Source of the DNA: Candidatus Woesearchaeota archaeon
Lineage (GTDB): Archaea > Nanobdellota > Nanobdellia > Woesearchaeales > ARS49
Direction of reading: 5' to 3'
Length of the DNA: 7,555 bases
Assembly (NCBI GenBank): GCA_030630695.1
Contig: DAOVMP010000017.1
Span: 1-7,555 of the forward strand
Under the pieces are notes generated by a model. It saw only the letters and a program-made list of their open reading frames with translations. It made no database searches and was not told where the DNA came from. Positions 5,790 to 7,555 of the stretch are shown here, piece after piece. Within the stretch, counting starts at the first letter, position 1; each line of letters starts with the position of its first letter. Made by a program: the position numbers and the translations under genes.

Positions 5790-6780
5790 AGCTTCTAAAG
5801 TTTTGTATGAAAGAGAATTAGTAGATCCATTAAATCTAGAAAACATGTTCAGAAGCGGACTTTATTGCATTCTAACAGCAAGAGATACTTATACCATGCT
5901 TATGAGAGTTTATAATGGATTATTAAATCGCGGACTAGACACTCCTGAAGCAATACAAAAAAGCAAAGCAGAATTAACAGCAATAGTTAGAAATGCCGGA
6001 AATCATCGTAGAAAAGAAACATTTATTCGCGGCTTTGCAGATTGGTGGCTTGAATCTGAAATACCTAAAGAACTTCTTGAAGATGCTCAAGGAAAAAGAG
6101 AAAAAGAATTTGAATTAAGAAATGAAATTGCAAAAACTAAAAATGCGCCAGGATTAGGAATGAAATGCGCATCATTGTTTATGAGAACCTGTGGTTACAA
6201 AAATGTAGCTCCAATAGACATTTGGATGATAAAATATTTACATGATTGTGGTTATTCAGTTGATGAAAAAGATTTAATACATCGAAGAGGAGTTCCTAAA
6301 AAATATTACCTACAATATGAAAAATGGTTAACAGAAATTGCAGAAAAACATGATAAAGAACCAGGAATGTATCAATTAGCACTGTGGTGCAAGAATGCTT
6401 CATGGAAAACAAGACAAAAAAACGAAAAAATAAAACAAACATTTCTTGATTTTTCAAGGTTATTTGTTGCTCTTAAAACACCTTTTTTTAATGATTTTAT
6501 ATTTAATGGAAAAACATATGAATTGCGGGGTTATTCGCCTAATTTTTGTGAGAAAACAGTATTTAGAAACAGGCCTGTTAGACTAAGAAAAGGATTTTCA
6601 GAAGAAAGTCTATGGGGTAAAGTAGGAAAAGTAGTTATAGGCAGTTTAGATGAAATCTTTGCACAAGTTTATTTCAAAGAAATCGAACCAAGAACAAAAT
6701 CAATACAACAAGCTAAAGATGAAATTAAAAAAGGAATGAAGAAATACGATAAATACATTGCTTTTGAAGTGAAACTCTAG
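5737..6780 (+). CDS. HhH-GPD DNA glycosylase (Ogg2-like) fused to an ASCH/PUA-like domain
   Basis: Predicted base-excision glycosylase/lyase. Residues about 30-215 match the HhH-GPD fold: MFRSGLYCILTARDT (37-51), RNAGNHRRKETFI (85-97), the helix-hairpin-helix loop NAPGLGMKCAS (136-146) with K143 where Ogg enzymes have the Schiff-base Lys, and PIDIWMIKYL (159-168) with D161 as the catalytic Asp. This order resembles Ogg2-type 8-oxoguanine glycosylases. The C-terminal 100 residues look like an ASCH domain: N257-G-K259-T-Y-E262-L-R264, close to the ASCH GxKxxExR motif, then GKVGKVVIGSLDEIFAQVYF. The start is uncertain: ATG 5737 overlaps the ATPase gene by 53 nt, ATG 5755 by 35 nt, and TTG 5803 would avoid overlap. 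Numbering uses 5737. No ribosome-binding site favours any. Glycosylase is well supported; ASCH is probable; substrate unknown. Confidence 0.8.
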   Translation: MQNILKMNGWELTKKDYKASKVLYERELVDPLNLENMFRSGLYCILTARDTYTMLMRVYNGLLNRGLDTPEAIQKSKAELTAIVRNAGNHRRKETFIRGFADWWLESEIPKELLEDAQGKREKEFELRNEIAKTKNAPGLGMKCASLFMRTCGYKNVAPIDIWMIKYLHDCGYSVDEKDLIHRRGVPKKYYLQYEKWLTEIAEKHDKEPGMYQLALWCKNASWKTRQKNEKIKQTFLDFSRLFVALKTPFFNDFIFNGKTYELRGYSPNFCEKTVFRNRPVRLRKGFSEESLWGKVGKVVIGSLDEIFAQVYFKEIEPRTKSIQQAKDEIKKGMKKYDKYIAFEVKL

Positions 6781-6785
6781 AATGA

Positions 6786-6980
6786 CTATTTTTTCTTTGC
6801 TTTTTTCTTTTTCTTTACAGTTTTCTTCTTTTTTTTCTTTATAATTGGGAAAAACTGTCCTGTGTAACCACATTTATTACATTTATATTGATTAAAAAAA
6901 GAGCCCTGACCATAAGATTGAACAGAAAAATCTTTTTGAATATCCGTGCTTTTGCACTTTGGACATACTTGGTTAGCCAT
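6786..6980 (-). CDS. Small zinc-ribbon protein with poly-lysine tail
   Basis: 64 aa. Residues 1-45 form a zinc ribbon: CPKC at 6-9 and CNKC at 34-37, followed by GYTGQF, a knuckle pair seen in many small archaeal zinc ribbons that bind nucleic acid or join transcription and translation complexes. From about residue 49 the protein is nearly all Lys (IIKKKKKKTVKKKKKAKKK), which favours contact with RNA or DNA. The frame is open upstream to 7058, but I chose ATG 6978-6980. MANQVCPKC is a natural N-terminus, a TATA-like box lies about 26 bp before it (leaderless), and the upstream extension would read through that promoter. The stop codon lies 5 bp from the glycosylase stop (convergent). The specific role is unknown. 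Confidence 0.78.
   Translation of the reverse strand: MANQVCPKCKSTDIQKDFSVQSYGQGSFFNQYKCNKCGYTGQFFPIIKKKKKKTVKKKKKAKKK
6787..6842 (+). terminator. T-rich terminator region for the radical SAM cluster
   Basis: Immediately after the glycosylase TAG the plus strand has several T runs of 5-8 in a T/C-rich stretch, an arrangement known to stop archaeal RNA polymerase. The same bases encode the poly-Lys tail of the convergent zinc-ribbon gene, so one stretch may serve both. Confidence 0.5.
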
Positions 6981-7001
6981 AGAAGTATTATTTTTGTTTA
7001 T

Positions 7002-7010
7002 GTATAAAAA
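7002..7010 (-). promoter_or_regulatory. TATA-like box for the zinc-ribbon gene
   Basis: The minus strand reads TTTTTATAC about 26 bp before the ATG at 6980, again pointing to a leaderless mRNA. It lies just downstream of the T-rich terminator of the preceding gene. Confidence 0.5.
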
Positions 7011-7018
7011 CTTTATGT

Positions 7019-7067
7019 TTAAAATGAAAAAAAAAGAAATAAAAACACAAAAAAACAAAGTTTTTTT
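7019..7067 (-). terminator. T-rich terminator of the CxxC-x17-CxxC gene
   Basis: On the minus strand, about 55 nt past the stop codon, come runs of T (7, 7, 5 and 9) separated by one to five other bases, with a short A7-CTTTG-T7 inverted repeat at 7049-7067. Poly-T tracts of this kind terminate archaeal transcription. Upstream of it, a weak GACC-CAA-GGTC hairpin lies at 7078-7088 in the 3' untranslated region. Confidence 0.55.
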
Positions 7068-7120
7068 GCGTCCATTGACCTTGGGTCTCTGGATAAAAGA
7101 ATTACTCGCTTAAAGAATCA

Positions 7121-7330
7121 TTAATAGCGATCTCTTCTTCTTTTTGCAAAACAATCTCTGCAAAAAACTGGTTTTCCTTCTGTAGGCTTAAAAGGAACTG
7201 TGCATTCCTGTTTACACTCAGAACAAATTGCTTTGTGCTCTTCTCTAGGACCAAAACTACGTCTTTGGCCTCCTCCTCTTGAACCGCCTCTTGAGTCTCC
7301 TCTTCCACGGCCTTCATTAAATCCGCTCAT
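7121..7330 (-). CDS. RGG-rich CxxC-x17-CxxC zinc-binding protein
   Basis: 69 aa. Residues 1-30 are a low-complexity Gly/Arg/Ser tail with RGG-type repeats (GRGRGDSRGGSRGGGQRRS), typical of disordered RNA-binding segments. Residues 33-62 are a compact zinc domain: C36-x2-C39, 17 residues, C57-x2-C60, with the conserved core CTVPFKPTEGKPVFCRDCF. This is the small CxxC-x17-CxxC domain family known in archaea and some bacteria, whose function is unsettled. The end is basic (KRRRDRY). The start ATG (7328-7330) has a good GGAGG eight bases before it. The mRNA has a leader of about 45 nt whose 5' end is a near-perfect palindrome. A nucleic-acid-binding or stress-type RNA chaperone role is inference. 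It stands alone with its own promoter and terminator. Confidence 0.85.
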   Translation of the reverse strand: MSGFNEGRGRGDSRGGSRGGGQRRSFGPREEHKAICSECKQECTVPFKPTEGKPVFCRDCFAKRRRDRY

Positions 7331-7338
7331 ATTCTTTT

Positions 7339-7343
7339 CCTCC
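7339..7343 (-). promoter_or_regulatory. Shine-Dalgarno sequence of the CxxC-x17-CxxC gene
   Basis: The minus strand reads GGAGG, eight bases before the ATG at 7330. It is the strongest ribosome-binding site in the window and fixes this start. Most other genes here look leaderless or have weak sites. Confidence 0.75.
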
Positions 7344-7350
7344 GAATCTA

Positions 7351-7372
7351 GTACGAGAATCGATTCTCATAC
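7351..7372. promoter_or_regulatory. 22-bp palindrome at the 5' end of the CxxC-x17-CxxC leader
   Basis: The core GAGAATCGATTCTC (7355-7368) is a perfect 14-bp palindrome. It extends on both sides (GTA on the left, TAC on the right) with a single mismatched pair at 7354/7369. It lies between the predicted transcription start and the ribosome-binding site, so it can be an operator in DNA, a hairpin in the mRNA leader, or both. Confidence 0.65.
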
Positions 7373-7397
7373 GCTACTGACTAGGATAATTTACTAG

Positions 7398-7405
7398 TTT
7401 ATAAA
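7398..7405 (-). promoter_or_regulatory. TATA-like box for the CxxC-x17-CxxC gene
   Basis: The minus strand reads TTTATAAA; initiation about 25 bp downstream would be near 7375, just before the palindrome. The insertion-sequence end begins about 28 bp further upstream. Confidence 0.55.
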
Positions 7406-7443
7406 GGTTTGTAATAGTTTATTTAACTGTATTGTCCCGAAAC

Positions 7444-7471
7444 TGCTACACACATCGAAAGTGCTACACAC
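7444..7471. repeat. Two direct copies of TGCTACACAC at the IS end
   Basis: TGCTACACAC occurs at 7444-7453 and again at 7462-7471, 18 bp apart centre to centre. The second copy overlaps the transposase stop codon. Repeated motifs in a terminal region are typical transposase-binding sites; that role is inference. Confidence 0.6.
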
Positions 7472-7555
7472 TTTTAGATTCTTCCCATATTTCTTTTGGT
7501 GTTTTGTAGTTTAGACTCATGTGAGGCCTTGCCTCATTATAGTGTTGTATAAAGT
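7464..7555 (-). CDS. DDE transposase/integrase core, C-terminal end only
   Basis: The minus strand from the right edge reads FIQHYNEARPHMSLNYKTPK and then EIWEESKSV before TAG (7464-7466). This is the typical last stretch of the rve/DDE integrase domain of IS481- and IS3-type transposases (YN-x-x-RPH-x-x-L-x-Y-x-TP-x-E). Only 29 complete codons are in the window. The catalytic Asp residues and most of the final Glu helix lie outside, so activity cannot be judged. The stop codon sits inside the element's terminal repeat region. Confidence 0.88.
   Translation of the reverse strand, partial: FIQHYNEARPHMSLNYKTPKEIWEESKSV

Larger units (their letters stand above)
7433..7555 (-). mobile_element. 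End of an IS481/IS3-like insertion sequence (continues past the window)
   Basis: The element's end probably begins at TGTCCCGAAACTGC (7433 on), 31 bp past the transposase stop codon. The boundary is judged from the TGT start, common in such elements, and from the repeated terminal motif; the other end and any target duplication are outside the window. It is inserted just upstream of the promoter of the CxxC-x17-CxxC gene, apparently leaving that gene intact. Confidence 0.6.

Noticed and set aside
6981..7058. N-terminal extension of the zinc-ribbon gene with a hydrophobic, membrane-like segment
   Set aside because: It runs through the terminator of the upstream gene and the TATA-like box; MANQVCPKC at 6980 has correct promoter spacing. 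The hydrophobic stretch is a translated A/T-rich spacer.
7102..7317. Second minus-strand frame of 71 aa overlapping the CxxC-x17-CxxC gene, and a plus-strand frame at 7200-7397
   Set aside because: Both are shadows; the CxxC-x17-CxxC frame has the zinc motif, a strong ribosome-binding site and a promoter.

Overview
The window is AT-rich and reads as an archaeal chromosome, most likely a small-genome DPANN-type archaeon (Woesearchaeota/Pacearchaeota-like; lineage is inference). The support is: TATA-like boxes about 25 bp before start codons, with several apparently leaderless genes; Shine-Dalgarno sequences of the GGTGAT/GGAGG kind; a methanogen-type thymidylate synthase; a RelE-like toxin with an archaeal DUF2683-like antitoxin; a CxxC-x17-CxxC zinc protein; and many Lys-rich tails and linkers.

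Layout, left to right. (1) 1-701, plus: 3' part of hisS (histidyl-tRNA synthetase). (2) 702-1233, minus: a toxin-antitoxin operon, antitoxin first, with a perfect inverted-repeat operator between its TATA box and its start. Its toxin stop codon abuts the hisS stop codon. (3) 1327-2976, minus: a probable two-gene operon, a 70-aa helical protein of unknown function followed by an archaeal thymidylate synthase fused behind an MtrA-like domain. (4) 2977-3153: divergent promoter region. (5) 3154-6780, plus: a 162-aa protein of unknown function, then a tight three-gene cluster with its own promoter: a radical-SAM-like enzyme with an unusual CX15CX2C motif, a GHKL-type ATPase, and a HhH-GPD DNA glycosylase fused to an ASCH/PUA-like domain. 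(6) 6786-6980, minus: a small zinc-ribbon protein with a poly-Lys tail. (7) 7121-7330, minus: an RGG-rich CxxC-x17-CxxC protein with a palindromic leader. (8) 7433-end: one end of an IS481/IS3-like insertion sequence, with the C-terminus of its DDE transposase.

The part most likely to be new is the radical SAM / GHKL / glycosylase-ASCH cluster. Its genes overlap by 4 nt and by about 35-53 nt, so they are probably translated together. The domain mix (radical chemistry on a base or nucleotide, base excision, a modified-nucleotide or RNA reader, and an ATP-dependent switch) suggests an uncharacterised nucleic-acid repair, modification or defence pathway. The function is inference; the domain assignments rest on motifs read directly from the translations.
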